From Arachnia propionica (GTDB lineage Bacteria > Actinomycetota > Actinomycetes > Propionibacteriales > Propionibacteriaceae): DNA of 48,582 nucleotides. Positions within the stretch are counted from its first letter, which is position 1. Each line of letters starts with the position of its first letter. Location of the stretch: contig NZ_RQYT01000019.1 of the NCBI RefSeq assembly GCF_003932785.1, forward strand, positions 1-48,582, written 5' to 3'. Positions 8,062-15,794 of the stretch are shown in pieces. The translations under genes and the position numbers were made by a program. The notes under the pieces were generated by a model. The model had not been told where the DNA came from and searched no databases. It worked only from the letters and a program-made list of their open reading frames with translations.

Positions 8062-8813
8062 GACTCGACAAGGCCCTCCAGACCCGTGGGCTCGTCCGCT
8101 CCCGCACCCGGGCCGCAGCGCTCATCGCGGAAGGTCTGGTCCAGGTCGACGGGGTGGTGGCGACCAGGCCCTCGCAGCAGGTCGGACCGGACACCGTGAT
8201 CGAGGCGACGGTGGAGCCCTGGGTGTCGCGGGCGGCCCACAAGCTGCTCGGCGCCCTCGACGACTCGGGCACCGTGGTGCGGGGCAGGGTGTTGGACGCG
8301 GGCGCCTCGACCGGGGGCTTCACCCAGGTGGCCCTGGCCAGGGGAGCGCAGCTCGTCCACGCCGTCGATGTCGGCCACGACCAGCTGGCCCCTGAACTCC
8401 GCGACGATCCGCGGGTGCGGGTCCACGAGGGGCTCAACCTGCGTGACCTCACGCTCGAGGACCTGGACGGCGAGCGGATGGATCTCGTCGTCGGCGACGT
8501 CTCCTTCATCTCCCTGCGCCTGCTCCTGCCTTCCCTGCTCTCGGTGCTCCGCCCGGACGGGGAGGCGCTGCTGCTGGTCAAACCCCAGTTCGAGGTCGGG
8601 CGTGGTCGCCTCGGTGCGGGCGGGGTCGTCCACGATCCCGAACTGAGACGACGGGCTGTCGACGACGTGATCGCCGTGGCCGCATCACTTGGCTGGGACT
8701 GCGTCTGGCAGGGGACCAGCCGACTCCCCGGGGCGGAGGGGAACGTGGAGTTCTTCATCCGGCTCGTCAGGGTGCCACAACCCCCTGACGGTGGCGCACC
8801 CTCCCGGGGCTGA
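8058..8813 (+). CDS. tlyA: TlyA rRNA 2'-O-methyltransferase
   Basis: The 251-residue product has an N-terminal S4 RNA-binding domain (residues 1-60, starting MRLDKALQTRGLVRSR) and an FtsJ/RrmJ-like SAM methyltransferase domain. VLDAGASTGGFTQV is the SAM-binding loop, and GDVSFISLR and VKPQFEVGR carry further conserved catalytic residues. TlyA methylates ribosomal RNA riboses in 16S and/or 23S rRNA and its presence makes ribosomes sensitive to capreomycin. The start is GTG at 8058, overlapping the preceding gene by 4 bp. Confidence 0.95.
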   Translation: MRLDKALQTRGLVRSRTRAAALIAEGLVQVDGVVATRPSQQVGPDTVIEATVEPWVSRAAHKLLGALDDSGTVVRGRVLDAGASTGGFTQVALARGAQLVHAVDVGHDQLAPELRDDPRVRVHEGLNLRDLTLEDLDGERMDLVVGDVSFISLRLLLPSLLSVLRPDGEALLLVKPQFEVGRGRLGAGGVVHDPELRRRAVDDVIAVAASLGWDCVWQGTSRLPGAEGNVEFFIRLVRVPQPPDGGAPSRG

Positions 8814-8828
8814 TTACCCTTGGGCAGC

Positions 8829-9725
8829 GTGGAGAGTCGTACCCTGGCAGTCCTGCTGCATCCTGAACGCCCCGAGGCCCTCGAGGCCGCGTGCGTGTTC
8901 ATGCGTCGGATGCCCGGTTTCACCTTCCTGACCTTCGCCGACGACGTGGAGCGGCTCTCCCGGCAGGTCCCGGAGGTGGACCTGCGGGCCACGGATGGTC
9001 TCACCGCGGAGCTGGCCGTCGTGTTCGGCGGGGACGGCACCATCCTGCGTGCCGCCGAATGGGCCCACCCGGCGGGTGTGCCGCTGCTCGGTGTGAACCT
9101 CGGGCACGTCGGGTTCCTCGCCGAGCTCGAGACCTCCGATCTGAGCACCCTGCCGAAGGCCGTCATGGAACGCGACTACGACATCGAGCGGCGTCTCGTG
9201 CTCGAGGTCCGCGTCGAGGAGGCCGACGGCGCCGTCGCCTGGCAGTCCTTCGCCGTCAACGAGTCGTCGTTGGAGAAGATGGCCAGGGAGAAGATGCTCA
9301 CGGTCCGCGCCCGCATCGACCGCCGACCCCTGTCGAGGTGGGGCTGCGACGGGGTGCTCGTGGCCACCCCGACCGGCTCCACCGCCTACGCCTTCTCCGG
9401 CGGCGGGCCCGTGGTCTGGCCGGAGGTGCAGGCCATGCTGGTGGTGCCCCTCTCCGCCCACGCCCTGTTCAACCGCCCCATGGTGCTGTCCCCGGACTCG
9501 ACGGTCCAGCTGGAACTCGACGGCCCCGTGGACCAGGGGGTCATCTGGTGCGACGGGCGACGCAGCTACGACATCAGCCTCGGGCAGCGGATCGAGGTGA
9601 GTGCCTGCAGGCAGCCCCTGTACATCGCGCGGCTGTCCGAGCAGCACTTCACCACCCGCCTCGTGCGCAAGTTCAAGCTCCCGGTCAACGGGTGGCGCAG
9701 CGGCCCGAAGGAGCCCAGGTGCTGA
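8829..9725 (+). CDS. nadK: NAD kinase
   Basis: The product (298 residues from GTG 8829) phosphorylates NAD to NADP with ATP or polyphosphate. The GGDGTIL motif holds the catalytic Asp, AVNESSL is the NE motif, and the glycine-rich segment near VATPTGSTAYAFSGGGP completes the fold. A TTG at 8820 is an alternative start. I prefer GTG 8829 because no Shine-Dalgarno is present and a TACCCT -10-like box ends 8 nt upstream, allowing a leaderless transcript. The stop overlaps the recN start by 7 bp. Confidence 0.93.
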   Translation: MESRTLAVLLHPERPEALEAACVFMRRMPGFTFLTFADDVERLSRQVPEVDLRATDGLTAELAVVFGGDGTILRAAEWAHPAGVPLLGVNLGHVGFLAELETSDLSTLPKAVMERDYDIERRLVLEVRVEEADGAVAWQSFAVNESSLEKMAREKMLTVRARIDRRPLSRWGCDGVLVATPTGSTAYAFSGGGPVVWPEVQAMLVVPLSAHALFNRPMVLSPDSTVQLELDGPVDQGVIWCDGRRSYDISLGQRIEVSACRQPLYIARLSEQHFTTRLVRKFKLPVNGWRSGPKEPRC

Positions 9726-11404
9726 CGGAACTGCGGCTGTCCTCCCTCGGCGTCGTCGCGGACGCGTCCCTGACGCTCGGGCCGGGGCTCACCGCGCTCA
9801 CCGGCGAGACGGGGGCCGGGAAGACGATGCTCGTGGCGGGTCTGGGGCTGCTGCTCGGTGCTCGGGCGGACGCCTCCCTCGTGCGCAACGGCGACGACAA
9901 GGCCGTCGTCCAGGGCCGCTGGGAGGTGGGTGAGGGCACCGCGGCGCTCGTCGAGGAACTCGGCGGCAGCCTCGACGACGGCATCGAACTGGTCTCGGTG
10001 CGGCAGGTCACCGCCCAGGGCAGGTCGCGTGCCGTCATCGGTGGCGCGTCGGTTCCCGTCAGCGCCGCGTCGACCCTGCTGGGGGAGATCGCCACCATCC
10101 ACGGCCAGTCGGAGCAGCTCCGGCTGTCCTCGCCGGAACGTCAGCGCGAGATCCTCGACCTGTTCGCCCAACCCGAGGCGCTGCCCCGCTACCGGGAACG
10201 CCACGCTGAGCATCAGCAGCTGGCGGCGGAACTCGACCGGCTCCGGACGGCGGCGCTGGAGCGGGCCCGCGAGGTCGACATGCTCCGCCACTCCCTGGCG
10301 GAGATCGCCGCATGCGACCCCCAACCCGGCGAGGACGAGGACCTCGCCACGGAGGCCACACGCCTGGCGGATGCCGACGACCTGAAGGCGCTGGCCGTCG
10401 AGGTCCAGACCGCCCTGAGCGGCTCCGAGGAGGACTTCGACGCCCCCAGCGCGGTGGCGCTGATCGGGATGGCGCGCAAGACCCTGCGGAGTCTGGCCGA
10501 CCGTGACCCGCGGGCAGGGGAGCTGTCCGGTCGGCTCGACGAGGTCGGCTACGTCATCGACGACCTCGCCCAGGAGGTCGCCAGCTACACCGCGGACCTG
10601 GTCTCGGACCCCGTGAGGTTGGCCGCCGTCGCCGACCGACGCGGCGAGCTCAGCCACCTGACCCGCAAGTACGGCACCACCATCGACGAGGTCCTCGCCT
10701 GGGCGGAGGAGTCCAGGCGGCGGCTGGATGAACTGGAAGGGGCCGACGAGCGGATCGAGGAGCTGCAGACGAGGGTCACGGAGCTCGATCGGCTGCTCGA
10801 CGCGGACGCGGCGGCCATCACCGCGGACCGGGTGGCGGCATCCGCCCGGCTGTCCGAGGCGGCCGCCGCCGAGTTGCGGGCCCTGGCTCTCGGATCCGCG
10901 CGGCTGGAGTTCAACGTCACCCCCGCCGCGCGCGGACCCCACGGTGCGGACCGGATCGAGCTGTTGTTCGCCGCGAATCCCGGTTCCACCCCCGGCCCTC
11001 TGGGGAAGGTCGCCTCCGGTGGTGAGCTGTCCCGGGTCCGGCTCGCCCTCGAGGTGGTGCTGGCGGGAGCCGCGCCCGGGCACACCTTCGTCTTCGACGA
11101 GGTGGACGCCGGCGTCGGCGGGGCCGTCGGCCTGGAGATCGGGCGTCGGCTCCGCCGACTCGCCGAGACGTCCCAGGTGATCGTCGTGACGCACCTCGCC
11201 CAGGTTGCCGCCTTCGCCCACCACCACTTCGTCATCAGCAAGTCCAGTGACGGAGAGGTCACGACCTCCGACGTCACCCCGCTGGGCCCGAAGGAGCGGG
11301 CCGTGGAGCTGGCCCGCATGATGAGCGGGACCACCGACTCCCAGGCCGCGGTGAAGCACGCGCGTGAACTCCTGCAGTTCGCCTCGGAGCACCCTCTAAG
11401 CTGA
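9719..11404 (+). CDS. recN: DNA repair ATPase RecN
   Basis: This 561-residue SMC-like protein acts in recombinational double-strand-break repair. The Walker A motif GETGAGKTML is near residue 30, a long coiled-coil-rich middle runs about 150-390, and the signature (ASGGELSRV) and Walker B (FVFDEVDAGVGG) are in the C-terminal third. The start is GTG 9719 with AAGGAG at about 9708-9713. It is translationally coupled to nadK. No LexA box precedes it here, since it is inside the operon. Confidence 0.95.
   Translation: MLTELRLSSLGVVADASLTLGPGLTALTGETGAGKTMLVAGLGLLLGARADASLVRNGDDKAVVQGRWEVGEGTAALVEELGGSLDDGIELVSVRQVTAQGRSRAVIGGASVPVSAASTLLGEIATIHGQSEQLRLSSPERQREILDLFAQPEALPRYRERHAEHQQLAAELDRLRTAALERAREVDMLRHSLAEIAACDPQPGEDEDLATEATRLADADDLKALAVEVQTALSGSEEDFDAPSAVALIGMARKTLRSLADRDPRAGELSGRLDEVGYVIDDLAQEVASYTADLVSDPVRLAAVADRRGELSHLTRKYGTTIDEVLAWAEESRRRLDELEGADERIEELQTRVTELDRLLDADAAAITADRVAASARLSEAAAAELRALALGSARLEFNVTPAARGPHGADRIELLFAANPGSTPGPLGKVASGGELSRVRLALEVVLAGAAPGHTFVFDEVDAGVGGAVGLEIGRRLRRLAETSQVIVVTHLAQVAAFAHHHFVISKSSDGEVTTSDVTPLGPKERAVELARMMSGTTDSQAAVKHARELLQFASEHPLS
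11389..11402 (+). promoter_or_regulatory. pncA core promoter (leaderless)
   Basis: The -10 TAAGCT (11397-11402) ends 6 nt before the ATG at 11409. The 12-mer GCACCCTCTAAG (11389-11400) is identical to the -10 region of the parA promoter at 15752-15763. It overlaps the 3' end of recN. Confidence 0.6.
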
Positions 11405-11408
11405 GGTG

Positions 11409-11975
11409 ATGACAAGAGCTCTCATCGTCGTCGACATCCAGCGGGACTTCTGTGAGGGGGGAGCCCTGGCCGTGGCCGGGGGAGCCGCCGTCGCGGCCCG
11501 GGTCAGCGAGTTGCTGGTTGGGGACCACGGCTACGACCTCGTCGTGGCCACCCGGGACCACCACATCGACCCGGGATCGCATTTCGGCCCCGACCCGGAC
11601 TACGTCGACTCCTGGCCGGTCCACTGCGTCGCTGGATCCCCGGGAGCCGAGCAACATCCCGATCTGGTCTTCGACGCCTGGGATGGCCTTTTCCTCAAGG
11701 GGCGTTTCGACGGTGCCTATTCCGGTTTCGAGGGAGTCGAGGCCCGTGATGAGAGGTCCTTGGTGGATTTTCTCCGCGACCGGGGCGTCACCGATGTGGA
11801 TGTGTGCGGGATCGCCACGGATCACTGCGTGCGGGCCACGGCCCTCGACGCCGCCCGGGAGGGATTCGCCACGACGGTGCTGGTGGACCTGACCGCGGCG
11901 GTGCACGCGGACTCCCTTCCCGACCTGGAACAGGAATGGGCGGCTGCGGGGATCGCCGTCTCCCGGGACGAGTGA
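11409..11975 (+). CDS. pncA: Nicotinamidase (isochorismatase family)
   Basis: The 188-residue product should hydrolyse nicotinamide to nicotinate for NAD salvage; PncA also activates pyrazinamide. The catalytic triad residues are Asp in IVVDIQRDF, Lys in FLKGRF and Cys in GIATDHCVRA. The metal site is visible in ATRDHHIDPGSHF. The start at ATG 11409 is supported by the -10 at 11397-11402. A GTG lies 3 nt upstream. It stands between recN and surface-protein genes, a place held by other genes in mycobacteria. Confidence 0.9.
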   Translation: MTRALIVVDIQRDFCEGGALAVAGGAAVAARVSELLVGDHGYDLVVATRDHHIDPGSHFGPDPDYVDSWPVHCVAGSPGAEQHPDLVFDAWDGLFLKGRFDGAYSGFEGVEARDERSLVDFLRDRGVTDVDVCGIATDHCVRATALDAAREGFATTVLVDLTAAVHADSLPDLEQEWAAAGIAVSRDE

Positions 11976-12000
11976 CCCCTTCGAAAAACGTCCGCTCACT

Positions 12001-12059
12001 TTTCGTGGATCATCCTTGGGAAGGACAAGGAGTTGTAACTTTCGTTAGTCATCCTTGGG
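12001..12059. repeat. Two 20-bp direct repeats upstream of the LPRTG protein gene
   Basis: Positions 12001-12020 and 12040-12059 match at 17 of 20 bases around a shared TCATCCTTGGG core, with a 39-bp period. A weaker relative (TGTCATCCGAAAGG) lies near 12095. They stand in an A+T-richer 200-bp intergenic region (11976-12177) that must hold the promoter for the secreted protein, so they may be regulator sites. A possible -10, TATTGT, is at 12083-12088. Confidence 0.5.
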
Positions 12060-12177
12060 GCAGTTCTCGTTGCTCGAACAAGTATTGTGATCGCTGTCAT
12101 CCGAAAGGTTGGAGCAAGGTTTATCGCTGCGTTAGTTTTCGGCTCGGAACCACACCTCTTCAGAATGGAGATCCCCA

Positions 12178-12969
12178 ATGTTGAAGCGCACGTTCGCCGC
12201 CCTGGCCGCTGCGTCCCTTCTCTCCGGTGCGGGCGTGAGCCTGGCCCATGCCAATGGCTCCGATGAGCCCTCCCTCAACTACACCGTCGGCGAGCAGATC
12301 GACGGCTGGGCCCCGGTCATGGTTGCCGCCCAGTGCGGTGACGGTGCCAAGCACGCCGTCGTCGCCCTCAGCCCCGCCGCATCGGTGAAGCTCGTCGGCG
12401 AGACCAAGGGCGAGGAGCGCGACGGCGCCCTGCGCGTCCAGTACCCGGCCACCAACGGTCAGGTGGAGCTCAACCTCACCGCGAGCATGACCGGCCAGGT
12501 CACGTTCTCCATCTCCTGCGTCCACGACTACAACTACTCCTCGGCCTCCCGGACGACGGAGCGGGTCATCGACGCCGCCAAGCCGGTCGCCGAGGACGGC
12601 GCCCCGCAGGTCAAGACCGCCGCGACGGGCGCGAAGGTCGTCGCCGGTGGCGAGGTCAAGCTGAGCGTCGCCGGTTTCGACTCCGAGGAGGGGCTGTCCG
12701 TGGACATGTACTCCACCCCGGTGAACCTGGCCAAGACCAAGGCCGACAAGGAGGGCAAGGCGGAGCTCACCGTCCGGATCCCGGAGAACACCACCGAGGG
12801 CGTCCACCACATCGTGGTGACGGGTGAGACGAGCGGTCTGCGCGCCATCACCGCCGTCAAGGTCGTCAAGGCCGAGGCGTCCCAGGGGAAGGGTGACGCG
12901 GCCAAGAAGGCGGCGCCGAAGTCCGGCAAGCAGGCCGGCCGTCCGGGCCTGCCCCGCACGGGTGCCTGA
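12178..12969 (+). CDS. Secreted protein ending in an LPRTG motif
   Basis: The 263-residue product has a Sec signal peptide (MLKRTF, hydrophobic run, AHA cleavage near residue 25) and an exported beta-rich body with two cysteines (AAQCGDG and ISCVHD). A Lys/Ala-rich tail ends in GLPRTGA and stop. LPRTG fits the sortase LPXTG pattern, but the hydrophobic segment and basic tail that normally follow are absent in this frame. It may be secreted freely, or the signal may be degenerate. GGAG lies about 10 nt before the ATG. The downstream LCP gene overlaps its end by 8 bp, so the two are co-transcribed. Confidence 0.85.
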   Translation: MLKRTFAALAAASLLSGAGVSLAHANGSDEPSLNYTVGEQIDGWAPVMVAAQCGDGAKHAVVALSPAASVKLVGETKGEERDGALRVQYPATNGQVELNLTASMTGQVTFSISCVHDYNYSSASRTTERVIDAAKPVAEDGAPQVKTAATGAKVVAGGEVKLSVAGFDSEEGLSVDMYSTPVNLAKTKADKEGKAELTVRIPENTTEGVHHIVVTGETSGLRAITAVKVVKAEASQGKGDAAKKAAPKSGKQAGRPGLPRTGA

Positions 12970-13951
12970 TCCCACGACACCGGGAGATCCCTCCGGGCCC
13001 GCGTGCCCGGGGGGATCTACTGTCCCCGGACGACGTCGCCGGGTGGTCCGCTGGCTGGTGTCGTCGTTGATCCTGCTCGTGGTCCTCGCCCTCGTCGTGC
13101 CCCTCGCCCTGCTCCGGGGACTCGAGGGCAGGGCCCAGCGGCTGGACGTCGTCCTGCCCCGCTCCGAGGGGAGGGAACGGACCCTCCTGCTCGTCGGCGT
13201 CGATGACCGCTCCCTCGCCCCGGAGGGAAGCGCCGACTTCGGCGAACCGGGCTCCGATCCGGGGGCCCGCGCCGACCTGGTTCTCGCGCTGAGAACCGGA
13301 CCCGACGGGGTCCGTGCGGCGTCGATCCCCCGTGACCTGCTCGTCGAGTACGAGCCCCAGCACTACGACCGGCTCGCCACCACCTGGCTTCAGGGGCCGC
13401 AGGCCCTCCTCGACGGGCTCTGCCGCACCCTGGATCTGGCCGTCGACCACGTCGTCGTGGTCAACCTGCGCGGATTCACCTCCCTCGTCGACGAGGTGGG
13501 CGGGGTCGAGGTGGACGTCCCCCGGCCGATCCGGGACCCGTGGGCACACATCGAGCTCCCGGCGGGCCAGCAGGTCCTCGACGGCCGCAGTGCGCTCGGG
13601 TACGTGCGCAGCCGACAGGGAGAGGTGCTCCAGGACGGCGGCTGGATCCCGGATCCGGAGGGGGCCGGCGGCAGGCAGCGACGCGCCGGCGAGGTGTTGC
13701 GGGCGCTGCTCCACCGACTGCCGAGGAACCCGGTGCGGCTGCACTCCATCGCCTGGGACCTCATGCCCGAGGTGAGCCTAGACCCGGGGACGGGTCTGCT
13801 GGACCTCCTCGCCTTCCGCGACGTCCCCGCCGACATCGTCACCGTCCCCACCGAGGGTGGGACGAACCCCGAGGACTGGGTGGCCTGGGACGGGCCCGCC
13901 ACCCACGAGAGCCTCCGGGAACTGGGCCTGGCGACGGGCTGCAGCGCCTGA
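12962..13951 (+). CDS. LytR-CpsA-Psr (LCP) family protein
   Basis: LCP proteins attach glycopolymers to peptidoglycan on the outer face of the membrane. This one has about 30 polar residues, one membrane helix (RWLVSSLILLVVLALVVPLA), and an extracellular LCP domain. LLVGVDDR, RADLVLAL, AASIPRDLL and the end motif GRSALGYVRSR are recognisable, including the Arg/Asp residues that bind the pyrophosphate head. The start is uncertain. GTG 12962 overlaps the previous stop by 8 bp; GTG 13043, just before the helix, is an alternative, with a TACTGT -10-like box at 13018-13023. It may act with the LPRTG protein encoded upstream or with the glycan operon at 31796. Confidence 0.85.
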   Translation: MPDPTTPGDPSGPACPGGSTVPGRRRRVVRWLVSSLILLVVLALVVPLALLRGLEGRAQRLDVVLPRSEGRERTLLLVGVDDRSLAPEGSADFGEPGSDPGARADLVLALRTGPDGVRAASIPRDLLVEYEPQHYDRLATTWLQGPQALLDGLCRTLDLAVDHVVVVNLRGFTSLVDEVGGVEVDVPRPIRDPWAHIELPAGQQVLDGRSALGYVRSRQGEVLQDGGWIPDPEGAGGRQRRAGEVLRALLHRLPRNPVRLHSIAWDLMPEVSLDPGTGLLDLLAFRDVPADIVTVPTEGGTNPEDWVAWDGPATHESLRELGLATGCSA

Positions 13952-14045
13952 GCCGGAGTGTCGGCTCCTGCAACTGTCGCGAACCCTCCGGCGGGGTGCA
14001 TCCTTGGAGGGATGACTCGTGTGGCGAGCGGAGAGGAGCCGAGTG

Positions 14046-14675
14046 ATGGAGTGGGATCGTCCCCTGGCCTGGGAGGTCACCAACCGGGCGGAGCTGGGGG
14101 TGGGGCACGTGTCCGCCTTCGTCGACGAGACGATCGTCACCCCGTCGGGTGAGACGATCACGCGGCAGTTCCTCACCCATCCGGGAGCCGTGGCCGTCGT
14201 CTGCTGGGACGAGGACACCGATCGGATCGCGGTCATCCGGCAGTACCGTCATCCCGTCCGCATGGAGCTGGTGGAGATCCCCGCTGGCCTGCTGGACCAG
14301 GACGGCGAGGATTATGTGGTCGCCGCGCAACGTGAGCTGGCGGAGGAGGCGGAACTCGCGGCCGACAGGTGGCAGGTCCTCGTCGACGTGTGCAGCACCC
14401 CCGGCGCGTGTGAGGAGTCGTTGCGGGTCTTCCTCGCGCGGAACCCCCGCCCCGCCAGCCGACCGGAGGGGTTCGTGCTGGAGGGGGAGGAGGCCCACAT
14501 GGATGCGTTCTGGGTGGAACGGGAACAGCTCGTCGCGGCGGTGCTGGCGGGACGGTGCCAGAGCCCGTCCCTCGTCTTTGGGGTGCTGGCCCTCGAGGCC
14601 GCCCGCCTCCGGGGAGCCGTCGAGGAGCTGCGTCCCGGGGATGCGCCGTGGCCCATCCGGGAGCGCCGAGCGTGA
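14046..14675 (+). CDS. Nudix hydrolase, ADP-ribose pyrophosphatase-like
   Basis: The 209-residue protein resembles ADP-ribose pyrophosphatase (EIPAGLLD and VVAAQRELAEEAEL). The Nudix box is slightly unusual: the spacing between its first Gly and Glu is six rather than five residues, and the usual Gly after EEx is Glu (EEAEL). The metal-binding REL-EE core is kept, so activity is likely. The start at ATG 14046 has AGGAG at 14034-14038. The stop overlaps the xerD start by 4 bp, the same Nudix-xerD order seen in mycobacteria. Confidence 0.88.
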   Translation: MEWDRPLAWEVTNRAELGVGHVSAFVDETIVTPSGETITRQFLTHPGAVAVVCWDEDTDRIAVIRQYRHPVRMELVEIPAGLLDQDGEDYVVAAQRELAEEAELAADRWQVLVDVCSTPGACEESLRVFLARNPRPASRPEGFVLEGEEAHMDAFWVEREQLVAAVLAGRCQSPSLVFGVLALEAARLRGAVEELRPGDAPWPIRERRA

Positions 14676-15583
14676 GTGTCGCCGACGACGCCGTGGGCCA
14701 GTACCTGGCCCACATCGGGGTGGAGCGGGGGCTTCGGGCGAACACGGTGGCCGCGTACCGGCGGGACCTCTCCCGGTACCTGCAGTTCCTCGCGGACCGG
14801 GGCATCACCGACCTCGCCGAGGTCACCCCCGTCGAGATCAGCGAGTACGTCCGCCACCTCGGCACCCAGCTGCGCACCTCCTCCGTCGCCCGGCAGGTGA
14901 CGAGCGTCCGCAACCTCCACGCCTTCGCCCTCGGCGAGGGCGTCACGACGACGAACCCGGCCCAGGACATCGCCCCTCCCGCGGTGGGCAAGCGACTGCC
15001 GAAGGCCCTCACCGTCGACGAGGTCCTCGCCGTGCTCGGGGTGCCGGACCGGGCCGATCCCATCGGTCTGCGTGACGCTGCCCTGCTGGAGCTGCTCTAC
15101 GGGACCGGGGCGCGCGTGTCCGAGATCACCGCCCTCGACGTCGACGAGGTCACCACCACACTGGCCGATCCCGAGACCGGGCTGCGGCTGGTCGGCAAGG
15201 GCGGCAAGGAGCGGATGGTGCCACTCGGCGGCTTCGCCCGGGAAGCCGTCGACGCCTACCTGGTGCGTTCCCGTCCCGGGCTCGCCACCAAGGGCGACGG
15301 TGGGGGAGCCCTGCTGTTGAACCGGCTCGGCCGACGCCTCTCCCGCAGTTCCGCCCACGCGATCGTCGCGGAGTGCGCCCGCCGTGCCGGGGTGACCAAG
15401 GAGGTGTCCCCCCACTCCCTGCGTCACTCCTACGCCACCCATCTCCTGGAGGGAGGAGCCGACGTCCGGGTGGTTCAGGAACTGCTCGGGCACGCCTCGG
15501 TGGCCACGACCCAGATCTACACCCTCGTCACCATCGACCAACTCCGCGAGGTCTACCAGGGCGCGCACCCCCGCGCCCGATGA
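14672..15583 (+). CDS. xerD: Site-specific tyrosine recombinase XerD
   Basis: The 303-residue recombinase resolves chromosome dimers at dif together with XerC. It has an N-terminal SAM-like core-binding domain (about 1-95) and a C-terminal catalytic domain. The catalytic residues are visible: Arg in GTGARVSEI, HSLRHSYATHLL, HASVATT and Tyr in QIYT. The start is GTG 14672, overlapping the Nudix stop (GTGA). Length and position next to parA-scpAB are typical. No dif-like site was recognised nearby. Confidence 0.95.
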   Translation: MSVADDAVGQYLAHIGVERGLRANTVAAYRRDLSRYLQFLADRGITDLAEVTPVEISEYVRHLGTQLRTSSVARQVTSVRNLHAFALGEGVTTTNPAQDIAPPAVGKRLPKALTVDEVLAVLGVPDRADPIGLRDAALLELLYGTGARVSEITALDVDEVTTTLADPETGLRLVGKGGKERMVPLGGFAREAVDAYLVRSRPGLATKGDGGGALLLNRLGRRLSRSSAHAIVAECARRAGVTKEVSPHSLRHSYATHLLEGGADVRVVQELLGHASVATTQIYTLVTIDQLREVYQGAHPRAR

Positions 15584-15679
15584 CCACATCCGGCGACGCC
15601 CCCTCCCGGGGTGCCGGACGACGAGGGGCGCACCGCAGGCCGGGCAGGAATCGCCGTCCTTGTTCGTCAAGACCCCGAT

Positions 15680-15691
15680 TGAAACGTTTCA
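15680..15691. promoter_or_regulatory. Perfect 12-bp palindrome TGAAACGTTTCA
   Basis: The site lies 69 bp upstream of the parA -10 box, in an otherwise GC-rich 211-bp gap. A central CG flanked by AAA/TTT half-sites resembles operators of LacI-family repressors. It is not the ParB site parS, whose half-sites are arranged the other way round. Confidence 0.4.
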
Positions 15692-15729
15692 GGTGAGGCG
15701 GGTCGGCGGTTCGTGCCCACCCCGTCCCG

Positions 15730-15765
15730 AGAGGGTGAGTCGCCTCCCCGCGCACCCTCTAAGAT
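15730..15765 (+). promoter_or_regulatory. parA promoter with inverted-repeat spacer
   Basis: The -10 is TAAGAT (15760-15765), and the SD AGGAGG at 15785-15790 precedes GTG 15795. AGAGGGTG (15730-15737) and CACCCTCT (15753-15760) form an 8-bp perfect inverted repeat around the spacer, touching the -10. The pair could be an operator for autoregulation. Confidence 0.55.
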
Positions 15766-15794
15766 GGTCTTGTCGACATATTTCAGGAGGCGAA

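Noticed and set aside
9566-11392. 608-codon open frame antisense to recN
   Set aside because: Same reason: the plus-strand RecN motifs are clear and the antisense product is low in complexity.
15680-15691. ParB site parS near parA
   Set aside because: The parS sequence has TGTTTCAC half-sites; here the half-sites are TGAAAC and GTTTCA, and no parB gene is present.
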